DNA of 64,000 bases from Reichenbachiella versicolor. GTDB lineage: Bacteria; Bacteroidota; Bacteroidia; Cytophagales; Cyclobacteriaceae. Below are positions 1 to 9,528 of this stretch, in pieces. Each line of letters begins with the position of its first letter. The stretch's first letter is position 1. A program made the position numbers and the translations under genes. The stretch spans positions 1-64,000 of the forward strand of contig NZ_QFZQ01000005.1 in NCBI RefSeq assembly GCF_003171675.1. The letters are read 5' to 3'. Under the pieces are notes generated by a model. The model did not search any database. It saw only the letters and a list, made by a program, of their open reading frames with translations, and was not told where the DNA came from.

Positions 1-1
1 T

Positions 2-3000
2 CTCATCGTATTCTACTTCTATCGTCTTGCTATCGGTACAGCCTGATTCAGGATGAGTAACTTCTACTTTGTAAGTCCCGGCTTTGAACGCTAATGGACT
101 TGAATCTGTGCTGCTATAACCTTCTGGACCTTCCCATGAATACGTCGCTCCTGCAGTCGTCGAGCTTGCACTTAGTGTTACTTCGTCTACTACACAACTC
201 AACGATTTGTCTACGCTTACTGTAATATCTGATGGCTTACTGTCATTGTTTTCTACTTCTATCGTCTTGCTATCGGTACAGCCTGATTCAGGATGAGTAA
301 CTACTACTTTGTAAGTCCCTGCTTTGAACGCTAATGGACTTGAATCTGTGCTGCTATAACCTTCTGGGCCTTCCCATGAATATGTCGCGCCTACAGTCGT
401 CGAGCTTGCACTTAGTGTCACTTCGTCTACTACACAACTCAAGTCGCCGCTTACACTGACAACAATATCTGATGGAGCGCTTAGATTCGCTTTTATCTCA
501 ATAGTTTCAGTTGCCTTACAACCATTGCTTGGATTCGTTGCTGTCACTTCATAAATGCCTGTCAAACTAGAAAGCTTAACTTCAAGATTTTGCTCATCCA
601 ATGAACCAAGGAACAAATCATGTCCATCTGGTACTTTCCACTCATATGTCAAATCGGTAATTGTCGACGTTGGACTCAATACTATTCCTCCATTAGCATC
701 GGTAATACATGTATGATATATTTCATCATCTAGAGTCAGATCAGGGGTAGCTTTATCTTCCTCTACTTCTATCTTATCTGTTGCTGTACAACCCGAACTT
801 GGATGTGTCACTACTAATGTATACTCTCCTGACACAGATACAGACGGGCTAGAATCGGTACTGCTAAACATCGAAGGACCACTCCATTCATACGAAACTC
901 CCGCTGTAGAAGAGCTGGCATTCAATGTTACTTCTTCAGTATCACAGTTTAATTCACCGCTTACTGATAATAATATGTCTTCTGGAACACTAAAATCCTC
1001 TGTTACTTCAACTGAAGTGGAATTAGTGCACTTATATACTGGATCAGTAACTACAACAGTATAGGTTCCTATTTCTGAAACCTCTGGATTTTGTTCAGTA
1101 CTTGTAAAGCCATTTGGTCCTGTCCAACTGTATGTCACATTGACAACAGAAGAACTTGCCTCAAGCGCTATTGATTTGTTTACACAATTTACAGCACCTC
1201 CCGCTGCTACCAAATCAGGGATTTGTATTAATTCATCAACAACAACTTCTTTACTTTCTTCACATTCAGAACCATCGAAAGTTATCGTAACGACATACTT
1301 GCCTGGTGTATCAACAAAAGGAGATGCTGAAGAGGATGTAAAACCATCAGGACCTACCCATGAATAAATAGGATCAACAGCATCTACATCAACTGAAATC
1401 TGTACTGTGGATTCGGAACATGTAATAGTTCCACCTGAGGTTACAATTTCAGGGAAGGTCAAATCCTGTCTTACTGTAATGTCTTTATTGATACTACATC
1501 CATTGTTCAACTTAGTAACAGTAAGTGTGTACACACCAGGAACTGACACATATGGAAAACGATTGGTAGTAGACCACTCATCCGGCCCTTCCCATAAGAA
1601 TGTAACATTCGGAGTACTAGAACCAGCATAGATTCTTTTTTCAGGAACGTCACAAGTCAAAGTACCTGTAGTCGCGATAGTGTATTTTGGAACTGATTTA
1701 TCTTCAGTAACATCAATATCAGAAACATCCGAACAACCAGTATCAGCATCTGATACCTTCACCTCAAAGTTCCCTGCTGAAGTTACGATAGGATTTTGAG
1801 CTACCGAACTAAATCCTTCTGGACCTGTCCATACAAATGTTGCATCTTCTTCTGATAGATCTGTTGTCAAGTTAATCATCACCTCTGGATTGTCACAAGT
1901 CAATATTTCATCAACAGATAAACTGAATGTCGGAGGTGTTTTATCTTCCTCTACTTCTATGAAATCAGTCTTGAAGCAACCAGTCTCTTTATTAATAACC
2001 TTGACATCATATCTTCCTGATTCGCTTACCGCTGGGTTTTGAACCGCGGAAGTAAAGCCTTCTGGTCCTGTCCATTCAAAAGTCGCATCTTCTTCTGATA
2101 GATCTGTTGTCAATGTAATCGTTACTTCTGTATCAACACATGTCAACTTATCGTCTACTGACAAACTCAATGTTGGAAGGGTTTTGTCTTCCTCTACTTC
2201 TATGAAATCAGCCTTGAAGCAACCGGTCTCTTTATTTATAACCTTAACATCATATCTTCCTGATTCGCTTACCGATGGGTTTTGAACGGCGGAAGTAAAG
2301 CCTTCTGGTCCTGTCCATTCAAAAGTCGCATCTTCTTCTGATAGATCTGTTGTCAATGTAATCGTTACTTCTGTATCAGCACATGTCAACTTATCGTCTG
2401 CTGACAAACTCAACGTTGGTAGCGTTTTGTCTTCCTCTACTTCTATGAAATCAGTCTTGAAACAACCGGTCTCTTTATTTATAACCTTGACATCGTACCT
2501 TCCAGATTCTGTTACTTCTGGATTTTGAACCGCGGAAGTAAAGCCTTCTGGACCTGTCCACTCAAAAGTCGCATCTTCTTCTGATAGATCTGTTGTCAAT
2601 GTAATCGTTACTTCTGTATCAGCACATGTCAACTTATCATCCGCTGACAAACTCAACGTTGGTAGCGTTTTGTCTTCCTCTACTTCTATGAAATCAGTCT
2701 TGAAACAACCGGTCTCTTTATTTATAACCTTGACATCATATCTTCCAGATTCTGTTACTTCTGGATTTTGAACCGCGGAAGTAAAGCCTTCTGGTCCTGT
2801 CCATTCAAAAGTCGCATCTTCTTCTGACAGATCTGTTGTCAATGTAATCGTTACTTCTGTATCAGCACATGTCAACTTATCATCCGCTGACAAACTCAAT
2901 GTTGGAAGGGTTTTATCTTCCTCTACTTCTATGAAATCAGTCTTGAAACAACCGGTCTCTTTATTTATAACCTTGACATCATATCTTCCAGATTCAGTTA

Positions 3001-6000
3001 CTTCTGGATTTTGAACAGCGGAAGTAAAGCCTTCTGGGCCTGTCCATTCAAAAGTCGCATCTTCTTCTGATAGATCTGTAGTCAGTGTAATCGTTACTTC
3101 TGTATCAGAACATGTCAACTTATCATCCGCTGACAAACTCAAAGTTGGAAGGGTTTTATCTTCCTCTACTTCTATGAAATCAGCCTTGAAACAACCTGTC
3201 TCTTTATTAATAACTTTGACATCATATCTTCCAGATTCTGTTACTTCCGGGTTTTGGACAGCGGAAGTAAAGCCTTCTGGTCCTGTCCATTCAAAAGTCG
3301 CATCTTCTTCTGATAGATCTGTTGTCAATGTAATCGTTACTTCTGTATCAGCACATGTCAACTTATCATCCACAGATAAGCTCAACGTTGGAAGTGATTT
3401 ATCTCCTTCTATATCTATGAAGTCTGTCTCTGAACAACCATTTTCTTTATTAGTGACAATGACAGTATACTTTCCAGCTTCTGACACTTCAGGGTTTTGA
3501 GCTGCTGAGGTAAAGCCTTCTGGCCCTGTCCATTCAAATTTTGCGTTCTCTTCTGATAGATCTGTAGTCAGTGTAATGGTCACTTCCGTATCATCACACG
3601 TCAACTTATCATCCGCTGACAAACTGAAAGTAGGAGGTGTTTTGTTTTCCTCCACATCTACATACCCGGTTTGAGTACAACCACTTGCTGTATTCGTAGC
3701 TATCACTGTATATCTTCCTCCTTCAGATACCTCTGGTTTTTGATCGGCGGAAGTAAAGCCTTCTGGACCTGTCCATGCATATGTTGAACTTACTGACGAA
3801 GAAGCTGCATTTAACTCCACGGTTGGGTTATCACAATTAATCACTCCATTAACTGTCACAGCCAAATCAACAGCTCCTTGATCAGCTGTAACTTCTACAT
3901 CATCAAAAGCATAGTTTTCATGTATCCCTGTAGTTCTTACTTTCAATATAATCTGAAGCGTATTTCCTGCCAGTGTTGGTGATTCTATAATGCTAAACGG
4001 CATCATTCCTTGTTCATCAAATAGTTTGATTTCTGTACCTGAATCAACTACATAATAAACTCTGAAGTAATCAAACACCTCATCCGTAGGGTCGTCATTA
4101 AGGTCCCCAAAACCTTGACCTTTTAGAGTAAATCTAAGACCTTCTTTTCCACTGATATCAATAATCTCAGATTTCCAGATTCCTTCCCCATCAAGATTGT
4201 AGACATAAAAAGCCTGATCTTTAGTCTCAAAATAAGTATTGCCTGCATCACCTACTGATCCAGTACCATTTACGACTGAGGTCCAAGCGGTACTTCCTGT
4301 ATCATTTGTAATACCATCAGATAAATTGAAGTCTTCTGTCCATATCTTCTCTCTTGTTTGGCTGATCACCTGAACTGGTTTTGTAGAAGTACAGCCGTTA
4401 ATCGGATTTGTAGCGATGGCGGTATATACTCCTGCTTCAGATACTGTAGGGTTTTGCTCTGTAGAACTATAGCCGTCAGGACCTGTCCATGAGTAAGTCG
4501 CGTTTGTTGTTGGAGAAATTGAGGTTAGCTCAACAGACGATACTTCACAAGTAATATCACCTGAAACAGATGCATCTATACCTGGTTCATCTTTATCTAT
4601 ATCTACTACTGCAAAACCAACGATTGAACATCCTCCCGATAAAGTAGCAGTCAAACGATATGTGCCAGCTAAGCTTACTATTGGGTTTTGAACACTTGAT
4701 GTATATCCTTCTGGACCTGACCATTGGAATGATGAAGTGGTACCATCGGTAATTGTTGCTGTAATCTGAGCACTACTATTAATACAAGTAATTGGATTGC
4801 TCACGGAGGTTATGATAGAAGATGCTCCACTATCATTGTCACCTGTCATAGTTACATTATCAAAGTAATATCTTTCACTTTCGTGAGAGTTTTTAGCTCG
4901 TACTATGATTTGAAGTGTACTTCCTGTTAATGCCCCTGACGATACTGTCAAAGTAGATAAACCATTATCTACTCCATTTAGTCCCCCAATATTCTCAGAT
5001 AAAAGAACCTCAGATCCGCCATTCAATTTATAATAAACATTGAGGTAGTCACTGGTTTCAAAATAGTCACTAGATTTATCTGTATCACTCTTTAAATCAA
5101 TGGAGAAAATCACCTCTCCACGAGAAGAAATATCCACTGCTTCTGATTTCCATGTTAGTTGGTCAGCATTGGAGAATGACACTTTGAACTCCGAGTTTCT
5201 TACAAAATAATAACCTGAAGTAGAAGTGGTCTGTATTGACCAAGCAGTCTCTCCTGTGTCTGAAGTAGTACCTGTAGCAAGATCAAAGTCTTCTAACCAA
5301 AAGACATTTGAAGCTCCACTCTGTATTACTTTAACTGATTTAGTATTAGAACACCCATTACTTGGGTCTACTACTTTCACTGTATAATCACCAACAATGC
5401 TGACTGATGGGTTTTGAGTAGAAGAGCTAAAACCATCAGGTCCTGTCCATGCGTAAGTAGCTCCTGATACTGACGATGAAGCACTTAGTGTAACACTAGA
5501 TACTGAACATGTCAACTCTCCTCCTGTAGCTACCAAATCAGGTGTTGAGATTTCTTCTTTTACTTCTACAGTAGTGCTATTCGTACAACCACTAGCGGTG
5601 CTCGATACCGTGACGGTGTATGTTCCAGATTCAGATACTTCTGGGTTTTGTAATGAAGAAGTAAAACCTTCTGGCCCTGTCCAGCTATAAGTTACTCCTG
5701 TAGATGATGATGTCGCATTGAGCTGAACGGTTGAATTGATACAGTTAATAGCACCATCAACACTAGCCTCCAAGTCAAGTATTTCACTACCTGCTGATAC
5801 TTCTATATTGTCAAAGGAATAGTTTTCTGTGAGTCCAGTAGTTCGTAGTTTCAATATGATCTGGAGTGTATTTCCTGTCAACTCTGGTGATTCGATGACA
5901 GACAATGACATCTCTCCATCTTCATCAAAGATCTTGACTTCAGTTCCTGAGTCAATCGAATAATACACTCTGAAGTAATCATACATAGCATCATCCAAGT

Positions 6001-8749
6001 CACTATCCAAATCTCCAGAGCCATGACCAGTCAGCGAAAACTTAACACTCTCCTTGCCTGTGATGTCGATTAATCCTGAAGTCCAAATGCCTTCACCATC
6101 TAAGTTGTAGACATAAAAAGATTGATCCTTTGTAGCGAAAAATGGCTCTCCAGGGTCACCTACAGAACCTGTTGGATTAATGTTTTGTGACCAAGAAGTG
6201 CTCCCGGTATCGTTATTAGTGCCATCAGGCAGATTGAAGTTTTCTACCCATAGCATTTCTCTTCCTAAGACAGTTACCTGAATAGATTTTGAAGATGAAC
6301 AGCCATTGATAGGATTAGTAGCAGTCACGATATAGGTTCCTGCTGTTGATACAGTAGGGTTTTGTGATGAAGAGCTAAAACTTGCTGGTCCTACCCAGCT
6401 ATAACTTACACCTGCGACAGACGAGGTAGCATTTAGAGTCACACTGCTAACTGCGCAGCTTAGCTCTCCTCCAGTAGCCACTAAATCTGGCTCGTTTTTA
6501 TTTTCTTCTACAGTGACTGATTCTGTTACTGTACATCCTCCAGGCAACGTCGCTGTCAAATTGTATGTACCTGCCTGATTGACGGTTGGGTTTTGATTTG
6601 TTGACGAGTAAGAATCAGGTCCTGTCCATTCAAAAGAAGAAACCGTTCCGCCTGAGACGGTTGTGATGATTTGCGCAGTGCTAGCCTTACAAGTGATCTT
6701 ATTAGATACAGAAGTGGCTATTGCTACATCTCCTCCTGAAGATTGGCTGCTGATTGCTACATTGTCAAAACAATATCTTTCGGTTTCGTGTGAGTTTTTT
6801 GCTTTGACGATGATCTGAAGTGTACTTCCTGTAAGCGGGTCAGATGTTACTGTCAAAGTAGATGGGCCATTATCTACTCCATTCAACCCTGCGGTATTTC
6901 CAAATAACAAGGTTTCTGATCCTCCATTCAATCTATAGTAGACATTGATATAATCACTACTCTCGAAGTAATCTCTTGGCTCATATGTATCACTCTTCAG
7001 GTCGATTGAAAATGATACTTCTCCACGAGATGAAATATCTACTTCTTCAGATCTCCAAATCATTTCGTTTGAACTCTCAAACGAGACTTTAATCTGATTA
7101 CCTAATACGTAATGAATTCCTGAAGAAGAACTACTCTGTATTGACCAAGCCGTCTCGCCTGTATCTGATGACGTTCCGGTAGGGAAATTGAACTCTTCTA
7201 ACCAAAAGGTATCGGTATTGTCTTCCACTACGTCGATTGATTTGGTAGTGGAACATCCTCCTACTGGATCTGTTACCGTGACCGTATACTTGCCCGGTTC
7301 TCCTACTGTTGGATTTTTAAGAGTGCTAGAAAACCCTCCAGGTCCTGACCAACTGTAAGTGGCTCCTGATACGGAAGTAGACACATTCAAAGTCACATCT
7401 GTAGAACAAGACAAAGATCCAGAACTCGTTACTGTTACGCTTGGAAGAGTTTTCTCTTCGACCACTGTAACACTAGTCGTAGCTGAACAACCATCCTTAG
7501 ATACTTGTAGCGTATAAGTTCCAGCAGCATCTACAGATGGACTTTGAGATGAAGATGAAAATCCATTGGGGCCGGTCCATAAATAATTTGGTGAACTGAG
7601 GTTGGTCGATCCTGAAAGGGTAACTGTATTCTGCGAGCAGGTCAACTTGCCGCTTACACTGGCTGTTGCAGTGATGGATTCAATTGCCTTTACTTTTATA
7701 TCATCTATGAAGTAAATTTCATTGGATCCTGAAGCTCTACCTTTTATTATGAGCTTAACCCTGCTGCCACTTAGTGCTCCCGTACTAACTGTTTTCCAGC
7801 CTTCACTTCCTGTATCTACGGCAGCTATGTTTTCAAAAAACAAGGTCTCTGGACCGTTATCTACTCTATAATAAGCTCTGATATAGTCCATACTACTTCC
7901 TGAATCATCAAAAGTGTCTCCATTTCGAGTACGGCTTCTAAGATTGAAAGAAAGTGAAACTGTCTGACCTGAAGCGATATTGACGTTCTCTGTGTAAAGA
8001 CCGATTTCTTGATCCAAGCCTGTATTGGTGACTACGAAGGCATTGCTAAATACATATCCTGGTCCTGAGCCTGTACTGGTAGTAGACCAAGCGGTAGAAC
8101 CTGTGTCGTTTTGTGTGTTATTACTTAGCGAAAATCTTTCATGCCAAATGGTAGTGGCTAGAGCATCACAGAGTGGCTCGCTTGCGCATTCGCCTTTTTC
8201 TTTGAATAAATCAAATCTCTCAATGTACTGCTTTGAGGTTTGAGAGCCTCCTTTGTCGTAATTATAGAATTCAACGATGAATTGTACATGGTCACCATTG
8301 AACTCTGGAGAGATCAAGGTTCGAGTACCTACAAATCCGAATACCTCTCCAAATTTTATTTGAGGTCCTCCGTCTACTCTGTAGTAAGCTTTAACATATT
8401 CAGAACCAACGAGGTCACCTTCTGTATGAATCTTGACCGAAACTTGTACTCCAGTATTTCCTTTGATAGGAATTTGGTTACTGTACCAGACGCCGACTCC
8501 ACCGAGATTTTCTGCGATCAGTCGATTGGATCTTACAGCAAACTGTTTGGCAGATGGAGTATTGGACTCATCTAAGTTCCAGCCCCCTATACCAGATGCA
8601 CTTTTAGTGCCATTTGCTAATCCTTGAAAATTACCTCTAAATATCTCACAGTCAGGACTTGCTACCAACGGTGAGGACAGTTGAAAAAATGAAATAACCA
8701 TGAAAAGCACCCATAGCTGACGGCCCTTTTCGGTCAAAAACGAAGACAT
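2..8749 (-). CDS. Giant secreted multidomain repeat protein (partial, C-terminus beyond window)
   Basis: An open frame of 2,916 codons starts at an ATG at 8747-8749 and is still open at the left edge, so the C-terminus is missing. The first ~31 residues form a signal peptide (basic start, hydrophobic stretch, SPLVAS before PDCEIF). Next come six jelly-roll-like beta-sandwich domains, at about 8150-8640, 7690-8150, 6740-7230, 5800-6280, 4840-5310 and 3890-4360. They share motifs such as YYRVDGG and FDNIEV and resemble carbohydrate-binding or lectin folds. Between and after them are about two dozen Ig/PKD-like repeats of ~80 residues, with the core WTGPEGFTS..QNP, then YTVTV and GC. The frame at position 2 still reads a repeat (GCTDSKTIEVE). 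Families of this build in Cytophagales are cell-surface or released adhesins exported by T9SS. The adhesin role and the T9SS route are inferred, because the C-terminal sorting domain is not in view. Confidence 0.85.
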   Translation of the reverse strand, partial: MSSFLTEKGRQLWVLFMVISFFQLSSPLVASPDCEIFRGNFQGLANGTKSASGIGGWNLDESNTPSAKQFAVRSNRLIAENLGGVGVWYSNQIPIKGNTGVQVSVKIHTEGDLVGSEYVKAYYRVDGGPQIKFGEVFGFVGTRTLISPEFNGDHVQFIVEFYNYDKGGSQTSKQYIERFDLFKEKGECASEPLCDALATTIWHERFSLSNNTQNDTGSTAWSTTSTGSGPGYVFSNAFVVTNTGLDQEIGLYTENVNIASGQTVSLSFNLRSRTRNGDTFDDSGSSMDYIRAYYRVDNGPETLFFENIAAVDTGSEGWKTVSTGALSGSRVKLIIKGRASGSNEIYFIDDIKVKAIESITATASVSGKLTCSQNTVTLSGSTNLSSPNYLWTGPNGFSSSSQSPSVDAAGTYTLQVSKDGCSATTSVTVVEEKTLPSVTVTSSGSLSCSTDVTLNVSTSVSGATYSWSGPGGFSSTLKNPTVGEPGKYTVTVTDPVGGCSTTKSIDVVEDNTDTFWLEEFNFPTGTSSDTGETAWSIQSSSSSGIHYVLGNQIKVSFESSNEMIWRSEEVDISSRGEVSFSIDLKSDTYEPRDYFESSDYINVYYRLNGGSETLLFGNTAGLNGVDNGPSTLTVTSDPLTGSTLQIIVKAKNSHETERYCFDNVAISSQSSGGDVAIATSVSNKITCKASTAQIITTVSGGTVSSFEWTGPDSYSSTNQNPTVNQAGTYNLTATLPGGCTVTESVTVEENKNEPDLVATGGELSCAVSSVTLNATSSVAGVSYSWVGPASFSSSSQNPTVSTAGTYIVTATNPINGCSSSKSIQVTVLGREMLWVENFNLPDGTNNDTGSTSWSQNINPTGSVGDPGEPFFATKDQSFYVYNLDGEGIWTSGLIDITGKESVKFSLTGHGSGDLDSDLDDAMYDYFRVYYSIDSGTEVKIFDEDGEMSLSVIESPELTGNTLQIILKLRTTGLTENYSFDNIEVSAGSEILDLEASVDGAINCINSTVQLNATSSSTGVTYSWTGPEGFTSSLQNPEVSESGTYTVTVSSTASGCTNSTTVEVKEEISTPDLVATGGELTCSVSSVTLSASSSVSGATYAWTGPDGFSSSTQNPSVSIVGDYTVKVVDPSNGCSNTKSVKVIQSGASNVFWLEDFDLATGTTSDTGETAWSIQTTSTSGYYFVRNSEFKVSFSNADQLTWKSEAVDISSRGEVIFSIDLKSDTDKSSDYFETSDYLNVYYKLNGGSEVLLSENIGGLNGVDNGLSTLTVSSGALTGSTLQIIVRAKNSHESERYYFDNVTMTGDNDSGASSIITSVSNPITCINSSAQITATITDGTTSSFQWSGPEGYTSSVQNPIVSLAGTYRLTATLSGGCSIVGFAVVDIDKDEPGIDASVSGDITCEVSSVELTSISPTTNATYSWTGPDGYSSTEQNPTVSEAGVYTAIATNPINGCTSTKPVQVISQTREKIWTEDFNLSDGITNDTGSTAWTSVVNGTGSVGDAGNTYFETKDQAFYVYNLDGEGIWKSEIIDISGKEGLRFTLKGQGFGDLNDDPTDEVFDYFRVYYVVDSGTEIKLFDEQGMMPFSIIESPTLAGNTLQIILKVRTTGIHENYAFDDVEVTADQGAVDLAVTVNGVINCDNPTVELNAASSSVSSTYAWTGPEGFTSADQKPEVSEGGRYTVIATNTASGCTQTGYVDVEENKTPPTFSLSADDKLTCDDTEVTITLTTDLSEENAKFEWTGPEGFTSAAQNPEVSEAGKYTVIVTNKENGCSETDFIDIEGDKSLPTLSLSVDDKLTCADTEVTITLTTDLSEEDATFEWTGPEGFTSAVQNPEVTESGRYDVKVINKETGCFKADFIEVEEDKTLPTLSLSADDKLTCSDTEVTITLTTDLSEEDATFEWTGPEGFTSAVQNPEVTESGRYDVKVINKETGCFKTDFIEVEEDKTLPTLSLSADDKLTCADTEVTITLTTDLSEEDATFEWTGPEGFTSAVQNPEVTESGRYDVKVINKETGCFKTDFIEVEEDKTLPTLSLSADDKLTCADTEVTITLTTDLSEEDATFEWTGPEGFTSAVQNPEVTESGRYDVKVINKETGCFKTDFIEVEEDKTLPTLSLSADDKLTCADTEVTITLTTDLSEEDATFEWTGPEGFTSAVQNPSVSESGRYDVKVINKETGCFKADFIEVEEDKTLPTLSLSVDDKLTCVDTEVTITLTTDLSEEDATFEWTGPEGFTSAVQNPAVSESGRYDVKVINKETGCFKTDFIEVEEDKTPPTFSLSVDEILTCDNPEVMINLTTDLSEEDATFVWTGPEGFSSVAQNPIVTSAGNFEVKVSDADTGCSDVSDIDVTEDKSVPKYTIATTGTLTCDVPEKRIYAGSSTPNVTFLWEGPDEWSTTNRFPYVSVPGVYTLTVTKLNNGCSINKDITVRQDLTFPEIVTSGGTITCSESTVQISVDVDAVDPIYSWVGPDGFTSSSASPFVDTPGKYVVTITFDGSECEESKEVVVDELIQIPDLVAAGGAVNCVNKSIALEASSSVVNVTYSWTGPNGFTSTEQNPEVSEIGTYTVVVTDPVYKCTNSTSVEVTEDFSVPEDILLSVSGELNCDTEEVTLNASSSTAGVSYEWSGPSMFSSTDSSPSVSVSGEYTLVVTHPSSGCTATDKIEVEEDKATPDLTLDDEIYHTCITDANGGIVLSPTSTITDLTYEWKVPDGHDLFLGSLDEQNLEVKLSSLTGIYEVTATNPSNGCKATETIEIKANLSAPSDIVVSVSGDLSCVVDEVTLSASSTTVGATYSWEGPEGYSSTDSSPLAFKAGTYKVVVTHPESGCTDSKTIEVENNDSKPSDITVSVDKSLSCVVDEVTLSASSTTAGATYSWEGPEGYSSTDSSPLAFKAGTYKVEVTHPESGCTDSKTIEVEYDE
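1716..3902 (-). repeat. In-frame tandem array of 243-bp (81-codon) Ig-like units
   Basis: Equivalent positions recur exactly every 243 bp, at 1716, 1959, 2202, 2445, 2688, 2931, 3174, 3417 and 3660, so there are about nine units with no indels. The inner units (1959-3417) are nearly identical in DNA and the outer ones more diverged. Each encodes one Ig/PKD-like domain with a WTGPEGFTS core. A second homogenised pair with a 240-bp period (anchors 11 and 251) lies at the left edge. Confidence 0.9.
3891..7700 (-). repeat. Two copies of a ~1,908-bp super-module inside the giant gene
   Basis: The jelly-roll plus two Ig repeats plus jelly-roll plus two Ig repeats seen from 3891 to ~5798 recurs from 5799 to ~7700. 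Matching anchors lie 1,908 bp apart (3891 and 5799, exactly 636 codons), and another pair lies ~1,904 bp apart (4862 and 6766), so small indels have built up. The copies are clearly homologous but more diverged than the 243-bp units, so this looks like an older duplication. Confidence 0.8.
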
Positions 8750-8787
8750 ACCCTTTTGTTTTTTTAAGAATAAATAATAACCTGCCC

Positions 8788-8806
8788 GTCTATCCTTTTA
8801 ATAGAC
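8788..8806 (-). promoter_or_regulatory. Small hairpin in the 5' leader of the giant gene
   Basis: GTCTAT at 8788-8793 and ATAGAC at 8801-8806 form a perfect 6-bp stem with a 7-nt loop, about 40 nt upstream of the start codon at 8749. It lies in the leader predicted from the promoter at 8932-8961. The function is unknown. Confidence 0.35.
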
Positions 8807-8931
8807 AGAATAAAATGATATTGGGATATCTAATAACAAGTGAGGGATTTACCTAAAAAGGCTTCTAAGTGGATCACGGACGCACTATCGAGAAAAATCG
8901 TTCATTTAACTCAAAACTAGAACGTTACTCG

Positions 8932-8961
8932 CAAACGTATTTTTTTTCTGAATTAATAACA
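8932..8961 (-). promoter_or_regulatory. Bacteroidota-type promoter of the giant secreted-protein gene
   Basis: Read on the minus strand, TACGTTTG (8932-8939) matches the TAnnTTTG -7 element. A TTG (8959-8961) stands 19 bp upstream of it, as expected for the phylum's primary sigma factor. Transcription would start near 8925, giving a leader of roughly 175 nt. Confidence 0.55.
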
Positions 8962-8962
8962 A

Positions 8963-9487
8963 TAAAAAACAGTGAAATAAATAACATTTAATATCTGGGC
9001 AATACTTGATTTACCAGATTATTAATGTCTACTATGAAGGTATTCGTCTATGCATTGCTCTGAACTAGAGGCTCGCATGGCACACAATGCTTTCGAATGG
9101 AATGAAGATGTTATTTTGCAATAATTAATCATGACTTTGTAAAAATCAAAGTGATGAAACCATTATTTACAAAATCTTAATCGTTTATGTACATTTTTTA
9201 GAATCAAAAGGTCGGATAATCTGATATGCACTAGTTAAAAAACAAACCTTCTTTAATTCTGAGATTTGTTTTAGCCTAAAATAGAACTTGACATGCAACC
9301 CCAATGAGATATAAGTCAGCAATTAAAATCGCCCGGCCTTCTTTTCATTCTTCTTGAATTTTTTTTTTACAACTAGGCTCTTAAGTACATTCTTTGACTA
9401 AAGTCTTGTTGCCGATGTTTATCATGGCTCTTGATACAACAACCAATAATGAAAAGTAATTTTTGTATTTCAGACATTTAATCTAAA
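8963..9487. other. Long AT-rich intergenic stretch without a recognisable gene
   Basis: Both strands carry many stop codons and I found no frame with coding character. The stretch separates the giant gene from the DUF6261 gene. Apart from the promoter at its left end and the stem-loop at its right end I see no organised element here. Confidence 0.5.
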
Positions 9488-9511
9488 CCACCCCAACAGC
9501 TGCTGGGGCGG
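9488..9511 (-). terminator. GC-rich stem-loop after the DUF6261 gene
   Basis: CCACCCCA (9488-9495) pairs with TGGGGCGG (9504-9511) with one G-U wobble, around a CAGCTG centre. It starts 17 bp past the stop codon at 9529. The U-tract on the minus strand is weak, so termination may be imperfect. Confidence 0.55.
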
Positions 9512-9528
9512 TTGATTAAAAGATTGAT

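Noticed and set aside
1140-3500. Plus-strand open frames across the repeat array of the giant gene
   Set aside because: They recur with the 243-bp period opposite the real minus-strand frame and have no protein-like features of their own; they are shadows of the repeats.
1716-3902. CRISPR array
   Set aside because: The repeat unit is 243 bp, in frame, with no short repeat-spacer pattern and no cas genes.
1-8749. SprB-type gliding adhesin repeats
   Set aside because: The repeat core is WTGPxGFxSxxQNP with YTVTV and GC, which lacks the SprB repeat pattern of G(G/T)xPPYxYxW; no gliding genes are in the window.
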